A stretch of 64,000 bases of DNA, taken from assembly GCA_029891385.1 (NCBI GenBank), contig CM057228.1:28524214-28588213 (forward strand), in the 5' to 3' direction. Positions 36,495 to 48,445 of this stretch are shown piece by piece. The number at the start of each line of letters is the position of its first letter. The stretch's first letter is position 1. The notes under the pieces were generated by a model. It was not told where the DNA came from, ran no database searches, and was given only the letters and a program-made list of their open reading frames with translations. Origin of the DNA: Erythroxylum novogranatense (Eukaryota > Streptophyta > Magnoliopsida > Malpighiales > Erythroxylaceae). A program made the translations under genes and the position numbers.

Positions 36495-38322
36495 TGTTAG
36501 AGTAGTGCCCTAAAGGCAATCCCTTTAGCGCTTTTTGTTCATAGTCATGCATGCATTCTTTATGAATAAATAAAGAAAGGCATGTTTCATTTATTTGATA
36601 TTCATTTTGTTATGAATTGATATTGATCTTTAATCAAATTAATGAAGTCCATGATATATGACATAGCATGAAGGAAATTATGATGTGATCATAATCCTGA
36701 GATTCCTATCATGTGCAATTATGTCAGTATCTAAATCCTCCCTAGTCATAGGATTAATGAGACTGGACATCATTAATCCGGACAGACTAGCATATGTCAT
36801 ACTCCTTGATTGGATCAAGCAGTGGATCTTAGAAACTGTAAATATGAGATATTTAGAGTTGACATATGGATGCTTACTAGTGGTAGTAAGTTCATTGGAT
36901 GACCTGCCATGAGATCATCACATGGATTTAATGTCAGTGATAATCTCATCATAGCGAATGGTGCAAGTATCCTTAGACTTGAGGTACTCAAGGATATCTT
37001 GAATCTTGATCCTCATGCTGACTCCATTCCTCGTGGCCTTCCAGAGGTTACTCATAGGGTGGTGCTTGGGTACAGTTTGAGATATTCGAAGGTAATTGAG
37101 TAGCCAATAAAGGATTCATCATTTCTGTGAGAACAGAAGAGATACCCTGGCCTCTTGTCAGGATCATTACTTTAAGTCTCTGGCCAGAGCATGACTATGT
37201 CATGAAGAGTGTCTTCATGGACATATAAAGTAATGAGTCCTCAGACAGGAACTGATTTCACTTGGGCTAGACTTAGTCTAGTAAGAGTTGACACATTGCC
37301 CATACTCATAACCAAGTGGGGTATAGGATGATGAAAGGATGAATTGCACAGTAATTGTCTATGGAAGGGTTCGTGATCTGGTTCGTGATGAATTCATCAA
37401 ATCGATTACTTTCCGGTCAATTGGGGGTCATGATGTGTTGCTAGATACCGCTAATGACTTGCTCAGATTAATTGTTAATCTAAGTGGCCAACATAACCGG
37501 GAACCTAAAGGGTCACACGCATAAGAGTGTTTCAGAGAATCTGTAAAATAGTAATTGGACGAGTTCCAATTATGGAGAGCATTAGATTAAATGGATCCCA
37601 ATAGGATTGGGATATGTCCCATGAGATCGCGACATCAATATTGCTAAGAAAGGTTTAGAGTCGTTTTGATCGGGGCCCGGTAGGCCGGTAGGACCGACCC
37701 CAGTTTGACTGAACCTTTTAATAATCATATATATGTTAATTAATTAAGTAATTAATTAATTAATATTATATATATATGCATTATACGTGGAATGAGGAGA
37801 AGAAGGAAGGAAGCTTCCATTGGAAGCTTAGTCATCACTTTCATTTATTTGCTAAATGACAAAAAAGATAAAAGATGGATGAAAGATGAGAAGATGAAGT
37901 TCGTATGCCTTTATCCAAGAAGAAAAAGAGTTTTTCTAATGGCTTTTGGCAAGGCATCATCGTGGGATTAAGAAAAGGAGAAAGGTTTTGTGAAAACCTA
38001 AGGAAAAGTGTTTTCTCTCTCTTCATCTTCATTTGAGGCCTTCTTCTCCAAGCTTCTTCTTCATCTTTCCAGCGTTTTCTCAAGCTCTCCAGGACGAGGG
38101 TAGGGTCTAGCAGCTCTTATTCATTCTAGCTATTCCCGGGTCAAAAGGGTTTGACTCGGTTAGGTTTCGATCTCTGCGTGGATACCTTTAGAGATAGTCT
38201 CTATTGGCTATTCAGGTTTGAGGTTTCATACCGACACCGGATCTGGGTTTCGGAAGGTCCGGGAATAAAAATTTTGTTTCATTCTTTGGAACATGTGATG
38301 TTCCTCCCGGGATTTTCCTACA
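36495..38322 (+). repeat. 3' LTR of copia B (1,828 bp)
   Basis: Same ends as the 5' LTR. Where the 5' LTR has CG-type changes (28900-29420) this copy keeps CTG/CAG, while in 37650-38290 the roles reverse (for example TTTCGATC here against TTTTCTGATC there). The two copies thus have complementary patches of the same kind of change. Confidence 0.95.
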
Positions 38323-38710
38323 GCGGGAAGCCAAACATCCAAAGTCATAAGCATCACAAATAAGGGCTCGATTGGGAGTCAAGCATCAACTAGGATCGAC
38401 CTATAACATATCTCAATATTATAAACAAAACAACTCTCATAGTCATAACCAGTGCGCATCTGGTCCTGATGCAAACCCATTAGGTGACACGTCCTACAGA
38501 TCTTTTCTTCCCCATAATCAAACATAACAATACATATCAAATTGTTAAGCATGCAATTTATCAAGTAAATATTCAATTATGCAATGACCAATGCATGTAT
38601 GCAATACCCAACCCAACGTATCCACTCAGTTATTTTGATATAAAGTCTTATACTAAAGTAGGTACACATTATGGTATATACATGTTCGCTATATAAATAT
38701 ATAAGTATCG

Positions 38711-38715
<5 letters not shown>

Positions 38716-38755
<40 letters not shown>

Positions 38756-38783
38756 AATATGTATATATATGTATATGTATATG

Positions 38784-38832
<49 letters not shown>

Positions 38833-38866
38833 GTATATGTGTATGTATATATATACACATATATAT

Positions 38867-38946
<80 letters not shown>

Positions 38947-39015
38947 ATATATATGTATATGTATATACATATATGTATATATATATGTATATGTATATAT
39001 ATATGTATATGTATG
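38716..39015. repeat. AT/AC compound microsatellite, about 300 bp
   Basis: Runs of TA, CA and TATG dinucleotides with a pure AC tract at about 38872-38900. The partner LTR of A has only about 60 bp of AT/AC here (22490-22545), so the array grew after A inserted. Frames through it ([12 protein letters not shown]) have no gene value. Confidence 0.97.
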
Positions 39016-39925
39016 TAGTTATGCATTGCTACATGCTGTCATCTATATCAGTATTGAACATTATTTATTTGCTGGTACAACTACGACAACAGTAAGTCGG
39101 TATGAACTTACCTGGTAACTAAACTCATCTGTCCGAACTTTCCGATGGGATCCCGCTCCTACTATACCTAATAAATCGAAAGAAAAATATCTAAATCAGT
39201 GCTAATTAGGAGTTATTGGACTCAAATAATAATTTAGGTATCATTCGAATTTCCCAAGTAGTCCATTTATGAAATTCAGAAATTTCTCCTATTCTCACCA
39301 AAACGTTCCGTAATTTTAAATTCGCAAACCGTTAAAAATCTCACTATGGTTCTTTGGAATAAAATAATCAGTATAAATTTAGAATTTTTTCACAAAGGTG
39401 ACCAAAATGGTCTCTGGAACAGTATCTCCAGCAACCGAAATATTCCTTTGGTCAACGAAATATTCCCTTCGGTCATTGAAAATCTTCAGTACCAAAATTC
39501 AAAGATTTTAATACCAAGTGAAAGCTCTTGATGAGTATAACAACTTTCTCCAAAGCAACATACTCAGATTCTCAACAAATTTGAACGAATTGAAGAAAAA
39601 CAAGCCAAAACCTTAACTTCTTTTTCGTGAATTGACGGGGATCCGGGCGGCTGCTAATGACAAGATCATGTTTATTTTGTTCCTAACGTCGAGACGAGTC
39701 GATTCGAAGGGTGGTGATCTACAATAACCACCGAAAGTGACAGATCGACGATTGATATTTTTTTATTAAATTTTCTCCTAAATTATTCAGATGATTCTGG
39801 CTACAATGGCTGTTGAAATGGGTATGGTTGTGACGGGTTCATTTGGGGGGGTTAAAATGAAAATATGAGAAAATGAGGAAAAAGAAGATATTGTCTCTTA
39901 GATATATAGCGTACATGATGTTAGA

Positions 39926-40400
39926 TGTATTGAAAAATTTCTTTAGGAATTATATGATGGATATGATAAGCATGAAAAATATTTTAAAGTAAAAGACATA
40001 TAAACTTGATCATAATTTTTTCACCACTAACAAACCAAATTTGGTTTTTACTAAGTTTATGACCAGACACTTCAAGAATAGAAATCTTGAGAATTCTAGT
40101 ATCTCAATAAAAAAGGTTAAAGAATGCATTTGAGAAACTCAATATTTTGTTAACTCAGTATGTGTAGAAGAGTAAAAGGATATTAAGAAAGAGAGGAAAT
40201 ATATTATGTTAATGAATATGTCATACTATATGGATATGTATATAAGTTGAAGTTAAGTAGTCTGAATCAACAATGGATTTATAACTATCTAGAAATCAGA
40301 ACACTTCCTTGCTACAAGTAATGATACAAGAAAATTTCATTGTCTTTTATTATACATTTTGTTAATACTTTATTATATTTTGTTATACATCTTATTCCTA
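39926..40400. other. AT-rich DNA, nothing recognised
   Basis: Flank of element A. No open frame and no clear repeat. By position it may be the worn 5' part of the MULE transposase relic that follows, but I can read no motif here. Confidence 0.4.
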
Positions 40401-41395
40401 CTTACATTATCTTTTGTTGTAATTCAAAAGGTTATGCATTTGTTTTAATGACACAAAAAGATAATGGAAGCATTTGAGACCAATTTAGATGGATGTTTTT
40501 TCTTAAGTTATAATTCCAAAGCCAAATGTTGAGTGTGCTCGGTAAAGGACTTGCAATCATATATGATATGTAGAAGGTATCTTCATCTTTATATTGTTAT
40601 AATTGATTTGATTTTATTATTAAATATGAATTAATAATTGTCAATTGGATTAGGAATTGACCAGATCTATTCTTTACCAAATGCAACTCATTAAATGTAT
40701 GCTTACATATATTTATCACAAATGGTATGGGAATTGGAAGGGAAAGGGCTTCATATGTGCTTTAGCCTTACTATAATATCCTAAGGAAAGGTGGTTAAGA
40801 TGTTACCAATTCTTTAAATCCAAATGTTTGGTAGTTAAGAACAACATGAGTGAAACTTTTAATAGGTAGATCTTATTGTTTATGACAAGCTAGTAATTAT
40901 TATGCTTGAAACAATTAAAATCATGGTGATGAAGAGGCATGCAAAAAAGAGACATTTTGCTAATGGGTAGCAGTCAAATATTGAACCAACTATAGTGAAG
41001 AAGTTAGACAAGAACAAAAAAGATGCAATGCAATAAAGAATAATCTGGAATGATGATGTTTATTAAGTTTCAATGGATGATGACAAACATACTAGGATTG
41101 ATAAATAACAAACATATAGTTGTGGAGCATAAGGCCTATATGAATACATTTGTAAACATATGATTAATGCAATTCATCATTTAAAATAAAAGTTTAAGAC
41201 ATTTATAGATTCGTGTTATAAGAAGGGTGATTTTTGAGTTTATATGACCATGCGTTATAGCCTATTTAAGGTCAATTTTTTTGGTCTTCAATAGATACAA
41301 AGGTGATACATCCTCTAGCTAAACGATTTATACCAGGTAAACCAAAAATTGGAAGGAGGCAACCAAATAAGCCTAAGAAATTAAAAGATCCAAAC
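40400..41395 (+). pseudogene. MULE (MuDR-type) transposase relic, part 1
   Basis: Many stops, but the plus strand gives several pieces in the order of MuDR-type transposases. Near 40845-40960: NNMSETFNR, then after a frame change VYDKLVIIMLETIKIMVMKR, which fits the helical region after the DDE core. Near 41125-41180: a SWIM-type zinc finger, CGA-stop-GLYEYICKHMINAIHHLK. At about 41295-41395: HPLAKRFIPGKPKIGRRQPN and KPKKLKDPN, the basic tail. The family cuts and pastes its own DNA. The reading frame is interrupted by solo LTR I at KDPN and resumes beyond it. Terminal inverted repeats were not found. Confidence 0.75.
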
Positions 41396-41984
41396 TGTTA
41401 GACCCCGCTTCCGAAGTCTAACATTCGAAAACATAGCCGCATGGATGGCTCACATTTAACCAAGACTGAATACTACGCCTGAATTCGGTCCAAAAACTTT
41501 GAAAATCTTAAGGCCCAAATTGAAACTTAATTCTTTTAGATAATTTGTAGCTCCATGTCTCTAGTTTAACTTGAAACAAAAAAATCAACCCAATCGGATC
41601 ACTACAGATCAAAATATCGCCAAAATGCTGAAGCATATTCAGTGAAATAACACCAGTTCATAATGCTTAAGAACATGCTCACTATACCTGCCCCATGCTT
41701 TTCACTCAATCTTTCTCACTTCAGTTCATATGGCTAATATTCTTGGTAGAGTTGTAGAGCAGTGTCTTACGAATCCGAAGGGTCAAAAATCAAGTCATTT
41801 GGAGGTCTAGAGAAGAAGTTACGGAAAAAAGAATCCATCATGTTAATATCTTTACTTGTATTGTATATGTCTTGGTGCAATTACTATAACTCTCACTAGA
41901 GATGTTGGATTGACTTCGTTTTTTGACTATTGGAAAGAGGACTTCCAAATCTACAACTTTCATGAAGACCTTGAAGGCTAATTT

Positions 41985-42185
41985 TATCGTCTCACTTTTT
42001 GCATCATCTCACTTTCCTTTCATCTTAGTTCTATCATCTCATTTCCATCGTCTCATTTAATCATCTCATTTTCTTCCGTCTCATTTCTATCGTCTGCTTT
42101 TCTTCCGTCTCATTTCTATCATCTGCTTTTCTTCCGTCTCATTTCTATCGTCTGCTTTTCTTCCGTCTCATATCTACTCCTTCTA
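41985..42185 (-). repeat. Short-repeat cassette (TCGTCTCATTTC, CTTCCGTCTCATTTC)
   Basis: An array of TTTCTATCGTCTGCTTTTC and TTCCGTCTCATTTCTATC words, about 20-40 bp apart. In LTR sense the left end shares GAGACGATGGAAATGAGA with the LTR of C. Its flank (ACAACTTTCATGAAGAC, 41955) matches the flank of the array in solo LTR L (57908). Confidence 0.85.
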
Positions 42186-42345
42186 CTCCTCATTTTCAAT
42201 ACAATCACATTTAATGTCAATTATACCTGGAAGTTGTCAAAACACAATTTCCTGAAATTTGCACCCACTACCAAGTACCCTTCGGTACTTTTGAACTCCA
42301 ACTCAACCAAATCAACTCATATACCCTTCAAACCTCCAACATACT

Positions 42346-45024
42346 TGTAACATCCCGTCACTGATAGGATGGGTACAGTTCATTTCATACGTTTTGGTAT
42401 GTGCATGCATTATTGCATTATGTATAATTGGCAATGATTGTACTAGTATTCGTACGTACATACATGTATGAAATATTTCCGGTTTGATTTGGATAACTTG
42501 GATTTGGAGATGATTAGGAAATGTGTGATAATTAGGTCATATTAGGCTCGAGAATTGAATTTGAGTTAGAAATGAAAGTTAGGAAATTGAATTATGAAAT
42601 TAGAGTATGCAATTATGAGTTTTCTATTTTTGAGGATTTATAGAAATTTTTTCGAAATTTTCGGAGTATTAGGTCTGGACCGGAAAATTTACTGTTGACT
42701 GATTAATTGAGTTCCGGTTCCGAGATTGATTGAAAATTTGTATGAAATAATTGGAGTATGATCTTAGGAATTATTATTCCTAGTTATTGGAAGTCGGGAG
42801 AAATTAGAATTAGAATCTGACTCGAGGTGGTTCGGATCGGACTTGTGGCAATTAGAATTGCCAAATAAGCCTTAGTAATCTTTTATTATTTAAAGCCTAA
42901 CCTTTGAATTTTTAACTTCCACGATTTTTTCTCCTTCTTGAAAGACCTTTAGCTCTTGATTTTCTTCTTCATCGTGGATCCTCCTTGGAGTTGTTGTTGA
43001 TTCCTTCTTGCTATCTGCTTCCTCTTCTATCTTGGATCTATCTTCTGGCTTGGGGTTGAAAGTGATGAAAATGGGTTTTGTTTGGGTGATTGCCGTGGGT
43101 GTGTGAGTTGGAGTTTGGTGTGATCCTTGAAGATTTGAGGTTTTAATCAAGTAAGTTACTTCTTTCTTGCCTTATGTAGTTTGATTGGTTGATTTATAGA
43201 GTTATTTGGATGATTTAGCATGAATATTTAAGGATTTGGCATTTAGGGTTTCCGATGGTTATTTTCGTTGATTTTAGGGTTGAAATTTTGGGAATAATGG
43301 TTGTTTGAAGAAATAGAGCTAAGGATTAGTAGTATGATGTGTATGGAATTATTTGAGAGTGGTTTGAAAGGAGAAAATTCAGATTTGGAGTTGTTATCAG
43401 TCGAAAATCTGAAAATTTCTGGGTTTTCAGGGCGTGTTTGCGATTGCACGTCGCGGCGCACGAAGAACACGTCGCGGCGAGCAAGGAAGCGTTGTACGCT
43501 GCAACGAGAGCGGGAGGCGCGCCGCAGCGAGCAGGAGAGGCCCACGTCGCCACGTGCGCAATGCGTACGCCGCGACGAGGCGTGCGGACGTCGCGGCGAA
43601 GGCGAAGAGGAAGGAGCTTGCCGCGGCGAGGGAGGAGGCGCCGCGGCGAGGAGGGCCAATTTCCGAAAATGTTATTTTTGAGGTTTTGAATTTTGGGATT
43701 TAGGAATTTGATCATTCAATTGGATATGGATTGATTTCAATTTGGAGATTATGGATTCGGGAATTAGAATTGAGATTGGGGGGAAATTCGGATTAGTGTC
43801 GGAAATGTCATAGCATGTATAGTACGTACATTATTCGATACATATGCACCATTGAGCATTGGAATTGATACAATTAGTAATGTTAGTTATGTTTTGATTG
43901 TTATAGAGGTGCCAGTGGATCGTCGATTGTCCGACGTAGGCGAAACTTCTCGGCAGTAGCTCGGAAGTTCTGAGGTGAGTAACCTAGTTGGTTTCTCAAC
44001 CTATATGTGTTTAATTCTATGTAATTATGCCATGTGGAGTTAAGGATGGATAGTATGTGTTTGTTTTGATTGATTTCGGACCACAGGTGTTCGAAATATT
44101 TGGACTGTGCTATAGAAGTGTTAATTGTGTATAAACTGATTATAAGTGGTTTCAAATGCAAATTGGATAGTGATATTAGGTTGTGCTACAACTAGTGAAA
44201 TTCGGGAACATGTGCATTCATGCCATTATGCATGATCAGATAAAAGGCAGTTGTGACCGGTGCAACCACCGTATTCAGAGCTTTAAGCTCAACGCACAGG
44301 GCTTCGTGCTCAACGATTTTCAGAGCTTTATGCTCAACGTATTAGGGCTTTTGAGCCCAATGTTTTCAGAGCCAATGACTCAACGTATATGAGCTCAGGC
44401 GCACAGTCACAACAACGAAAGAAAAAGAAAGAGTCACATGTACATTGCATATATGAATGTTTAAAATGTGAATTGTATGAAAGGCGAACTGCCTGATAAT
44501 TGTGAAATTTGAGTGCATGTGATTCTTGATTGTGATAATATATGATTTAGTGTGATTGTTTGGATATGCATGAGTTGGGTGGACCATCGATGATGGTTTC
44601 TCACTGAGTTCGCAAACTCACCCAACATTGCATCTATTTTTCAGGACAGCGATAGTTTGACTCCTAGCTCCAGGTAGTGAGACTTTTCCTGCTGTGTGTG
44701 TGCCGGCGAGAGGAGCATGACCCACAGGTCGGTCAGCTGGGGATCTTTTGGGATATTTTGGGGATGATTTAGTTAGGAGTTATGTTAATCCTCTTGGTTT
44801 TGTACAGTTGTAATCGGATAGAATTGTAAACTTATGAATTTATGAAATGAATGAGAAGTACTGTTGGGTTTTAAAATTTAGTGAATTTGAAATTACTGCT
44901 TTATTATATTGATGCCATGAAGTTTATAGAAATGATCGAATCGTAGTGCACCCTCATCGTAGGTTATGCATCGGTACGACCTACGGGCGTCCCGGCGTAT
45001 ACTCTACGGTAAGGGGGCGCTACA
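42346..45024 (+). repeat. 5' LTR of element F (2,679 bp)
   Basis: Starts TGTAACATCCCGTCACTG and ends GGGGGCGCTACA. Contains the CpG-rich array (43435-43665), the GTTGTGAC/GTCACAAC bracket (44250-44257, 44406-44413), the twin hairpin (44583-44622) and GGTCGGTCAGCTGGGG (44728). It belongs to the family of LTR H and is related to the LTRs of C and K. Confidence 0.93.
43435..43665 (+). repeat. CpG-rich array CACGTCGCGGCG in the LTR of F
   Basis: About a dozen variants of an 8-12 bp word (ACGTCGCGGCG, GCCGCGGCGAG, ACGCCGCGACGA) in 230 bp. GC is far above that of its flanks. Open frames run through several phases, an effect of few A/T-rich stop codons. Similar words sit in the LTR of D at 7800-7865. 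Confidence 0.88.
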
Positions 45025-45029
45025 TTAGG

Positions 45030-45041
45030 TGGTATCAGAGC
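45030..45041 (+). other. Primer-binding site of element F
   Basis: TGGTATCAGAGC, complementary to initiator-Met tRNA, five nucleotides (TTAGG) after the LTR end. Confidence 0.93.
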
Positions 45042-45189
45042 ATGGTTTGACATCTTTTGGGCATAGTATAATTAGGCTTGAATTTCATCAGAAAAGTATA
45101 AATTGATCGAAATTGTTATTTTGTTGTAGGTCATCCGTTCTTGGTGATCAGGTAGATCAACCAGCTGACCAAGGATCGATCGAGCCGAT

Positions 45190-46453
45190 GGGGAGTCTTG
45201 ATGCCTCAGTATGAGGAGCGACCTCTAGAGTTCCCATGAGATGGGAGTGGAGGTATGATCGTCTGCGTGGCGAGGAGTCAGGATTTCTATGGCGGCCGAC
45301 ACCTGCCGAGGTGAGGATGGTTGGAGAGGACCGAGCGAGTCCTCGATCAGATGGATTGCGACCCTGAGGAGCGCTTTGATTATGCCGTCTCTTTGCTCCA
45401 GGGTCCGGCTTATCAGTGATGGAAGACTGTCCCGGGTAGTTCCACCAGACCCTGTGTTCTGACTTGGGATGATTTTCTGAGGGCCTTTCGGGATAATTTC
45501 ATGCCCAAGGTCTATTTGGAAATGAAGATGTAGGAGTTCTTTGAGCTGAGTCAGGGGTCGATGTCTGTGGCCGATTACGAGGTTAGGTTCAATGAGCTGT
45601 CGACGTATGCATCTGTTTTGATTACCTCTGAGGCTGATAGGTGCCGGAGATTCGAGGGAGGGCTTAATCTGGAGATTCGTACCAGGTTAGCCCGGTCAGA
45701 TATGAGCACCTTTGTGGAGTTGAGAGCAGCTGCAGTGAGGATCGAGCAGTTTCTGAAACAGAGTCGGGCTGAGACTGGTTAGGGATCCGGAGGCAAGAGA
45801 TCTAGTGACAGTCAAGGTAGCTCTGGTAGGAGCTTGAGCAGACGCCAGAGCCGGTTCAGGTCAGCAGGGGGATTTAGGCAGTCGAGTTCTGTTCAGAGAG
45901 GGAGATTTGGGCAGACTGGCAGTGGCAGTAGTGGTGGAAGAGGAACAGGGCAAGCTTTGCCAGTTTGTGTACATTGTGATAAGAGGCACAGTGGAGAGTG
46001 CTGGAGAGTGACATGAGCCTGTTTAGCATGTGGATCTATGGATCATATGATTCGGAGTTGTCCTCTAACTTTGGGAGTTCAGTCAGCTGCTAGTGGGAGA
46101 GCTGGTAGTAGCTCGACGGTGCAGCAGAGCCGTAGTGGTGGACCTGGATTTAGGGACCGAGGCAGAGCCCAAGGTAGAGGCAGAGATTCCTTTGTGGGGA
46201 CCGAGGGACGAGGCAGCAGGCCGCAGTCCCAGGCCAGGGTCTACGCCATAACCAGGCAGGAGGCCCAGGATTCTCCATATGTGGTTGCAGGTTTGCTTCT
46301 GATCTCTGGCATTGAGGTTTATGCATTGATAGATCCAGGGTCCACGCATTCTTTTATTGCATCGTATGTGGCATGTAGATTGCATATGGATAGGGAGATG
46401 TTACAGTATGGGTTAGAGGTGAGTACACCTCTAGGTAGCACTACAGTTTTGGA
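45190..46453 (+). pseudogene. Gag and protease start of element F, fused to LTR sequence
   Basis: Gag pieces on the plus strand: the frame at 45561-45782 has ADYEVRFNELSTYASV and DRCRRFEGGLNLEI (capsid end), stopped by TAG at 45780. The frame at 45834-46016 has a His-containing knuckle (CVHCDKRHSGECW); beyond a TGA, CLACGSMDHMIRSC is a second zinc knuckle. The frame at 46038-46496 runs through QSQARVYAITRQEAQD to the protease site ALIDPGSTHSFIA, then turns into LTR text at about 46450, which adds an artificial tail. Upstream (45190-45560) capsid pieces are broken by stops. Confidence 0.88.
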
Positions 46454-46913
46454 TATGCATGAGTTGGGTGGACCATCGATGATGGTTTTTCACTGAGTTC
46501 GCAAACTCACCCAACATTGCATCTATTTTTCAGGACAGCGATAGTTTGACTCCTAGCTCTAGATAGTGAGACTTTTCCTGCTGTGTGTGTGCCGGCGAGA
46601 GGAGCATGACCCACAGGTCGGTCAGCTGGGGATCTTTTGGGATATTTTGGGGATGATCTAGTTAGGAGTTATGTTAATCCTCTTGGTTCTGTACAGTTGT
46701 AATCGGATAGAATTGTAAACTTATGGATTTATGAAATGAATGAGAAGTACTGCTGGGTTTTAAAATTTAGTGAATTTGATATTACTGCTTTATTATATTG
46801 ATGCCGTGAGGTTTATAGAAATGATCGAATCGTAGTGCACCCTCATCGTAGGTTATGCATCGGTACGACCTACGGGCGTCCCGGCGTATACTCTACGTTA
46901 AAGGGGCGCTACA
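46450..46913 (+). repeat. Truncated 3' LTR of element F (about 464 bp)
   Basis: Matches 44560-45024 of the 5' LTR. It begins inside the word TTTGGATATGC, which occurs both at the deletion edge here and in the LTR at 44559. The first 2.2 kb of this LTR and most of pol are gone. Confidence 0.93.
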
Positions 46914-48379
46914 ATACTATTCCACAACAAATGACCAATTACAAACTCAATAATGAAGAAGATACACCTACACATTCTTCTTTCACAAAAGTCATACACA
47001 ATATCATACATTATCCATAAGGCAACACAATACATTAGATGCTCAATGTTTGATATGTTTGAAAAACTATCCCAAATGGCTAGTTACTAACTTAGTACAA
47101 AAGTATCTAAAACCTTGGAGTTTCCGATGTCTTGCAAGGTTTGCGCTCGACTTGTTTTGCACCTGAGGAGGGAAAGTGGGGTGAGCAACTCGACTCAGTG
47201 GCTAATACGTTTATAGCCATCGGTAATGAGCCATACCACAAGCAAAAATACACATATATCAAGCAATCCAATTTGTTAGCAATTTCATCACATAATTCAT
47301 AAACAACTGAAATTTATCGCCTAAAGCATATCATGAAATCTTTTATCAATCATAGCACTTTATTATGCATCATACTTAACAAATTCATAATGAAAGTGTA
47401 CAACAAATGGTTAGAGAGTTTCCGTGAAACAAAACGGTTTATACCGTGAACAAAACAAGTCCGATTTCTCAGGATCTAGTGGCCTCAAGCGGGCAGCCGG
47501 GAAAAGGCTATAGGTCAACGTGCACGTGACTAACGAAACGGGTTTCTCTCTTTCCTAATGACAAACAAATTGATGCTCAATTTATCAATTTCGCATAGTC
47601 TCATACTTTTCATTTATTTCAAAGAAAACATATCCGATTTCGTCATACATTTTCAGATATTCACCACAATTCAACATTTATGCCATTTAACGAAATTTTA
47701 CACACACATAGGGTATTGCCCATCACACAATAACCATAAACATAATACCCACCTAAATTGTTGGAAATCCAATCTCAAGATGGCCCTTCCTCTTTCTTTT
47801 GAGTATAATTTCCTTGATTCCCTTCAATTAAACCAATTTCCATTCAATCCATACATTCAAAGAAAGTGCATAAAATTCAAGAATTACAGAAATGTTAAAA
47901 TTGAATTTAAACCTAACCTATCCATAGCCCATCTAGGTTAGAAAAACCAAAACCCTAACTTAGAACTTCCAAAATCAAATTGGATCCATCTTTCTCTTCT
48001 TTCTTCCTTTATTTCCAACACAAACCCTAACCTCCATTTAATCCCCTTTTTATCTAGCATAAGAAGATGAAAGCTTACCTCACAAGTAGATTTCTCTTCT
48101 TTTCCTTCTTCTTCATTCTTTTTCACGTTTTTCTCTTCTCCCTTTGGTTCCTACCACACCTCCTTTCTTTTCTAATTCAAACCAAATTTTTATCTCGTGT
48201 TTTTACTCCTTTTCTTCCAATTTTGCCCCTCCTTCACTTAGGCTTTCCAAGTTTACCCTTAATTTGTCTTATATGTCTCTACTCTTTCAACCCACTTAAT
48301 AAAATAATTCTAACACTTCATTCAAAATTCTAATTTCAATTCAATACCCCATACATCCTTGCTAAATTTAAAGACTCAA

Positions 48380-48405
48380 CTAATAATAATAATAAAACAA
48401 TTAAA

Positions 48406-48436
<31 letters not shown>

Positions 48437-48445
48437 AAATAAATT
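48380..48445. repeat. (AAT)n/(AAAT)n microsatellite
   Basis: AATAATAAT followed by about ten AAAT units, at the start (minus sense) of solo LTR I. Confidence 0.95.

Larger units (their letters stand above)
28573..38322 (+). mobile_element. Element B: Ty1/copia retrotransposon with both LTRs, target duplication GCGGG
   Basis: Structure: LTR 28573-30403, primer site 30405-30416, long untranslated region with two repeat arrays, gag, protease, integrase, RT, RNase H, polypurine tract (36479-36494) and LTR 36495-38322. GCGGG flanks it at 28568-28572 and 38323-38327. Integrase precedes RT, the copia order. The gag-pol frame breaks at several places, many of them CTG/CAG triplets changed to CG (see findings), so part of the apparent decay may be technical. 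It sits in the 5' LTR of A. Confidence 0.95.
22396..39925 (-). mobile_element. Element A: old gypsy retrotransposon, minus strand, hosting C and B
   Basis: On the minus strand the order is 5' LTR (39925 down to 27998, split by copia B), primer site (27993-27981), gag, protease, RT, RNase H, integrase with a chromodomain-like end (to 23653), a purine-rich tract and the 3' LTR (23581 down to 22396, cut by C). The two LTRs align from CCAATGCATGTATGCAATAC (22396 and 38588) to their shared outer end. Stops are far denser than in C or D, so A is the oldest gypsy copy here. The right flank after 39925 is MULE-related DNA. Confidence 0.85.
27998..39925 (-). repeat. 5' LTR of element A, split by copia B
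   Basis: LTR parts: 27998-28572 and 38328-39925, about 2,170 bp in total. The inner border is decayed (TTTCACGACC where TGTCACGACC is expected); the outer border aligns with the TTACA end of the partner LTR but reads TTAGA. Removing B and one GCGGG copy rejoins it. It contains a microsatellite expansion at 38716-39015. Confidence 0.8.
42346..46913 (+). mobile_element. Element F: gypsy retrotransposon with internal deletion, target duplication ATACT
   Basis: Layout: complete 5' LTR (42346-45024), primer site (45030-45041), gag and protease start, then a direct jump into the last 460 bp of the 3' LTR (to 46913). ATACT lies at 42341-42345 and 46914-46918, so the deletion happened inside an inserted element, not at its ends. 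The remaining LTR end differs from the 5' LTR at about 12 of 460 positions, mostly transitions. All of RT, RNase H and integrase are lost. Confidence 0.93.

Noticed and set aside
29915..38083. Related minus-strand frames at 29915-30127 and 37841-38083
   Set aside because: They are the same place in the two LTRs of copia B and not a gene pair.
38577..39118. Many overlapping open frames of up to 149 codons with YIYIYI or HTHTHT text
   Set aside because: They are readings of the AT/AC microsatellite in all phases on both strands.
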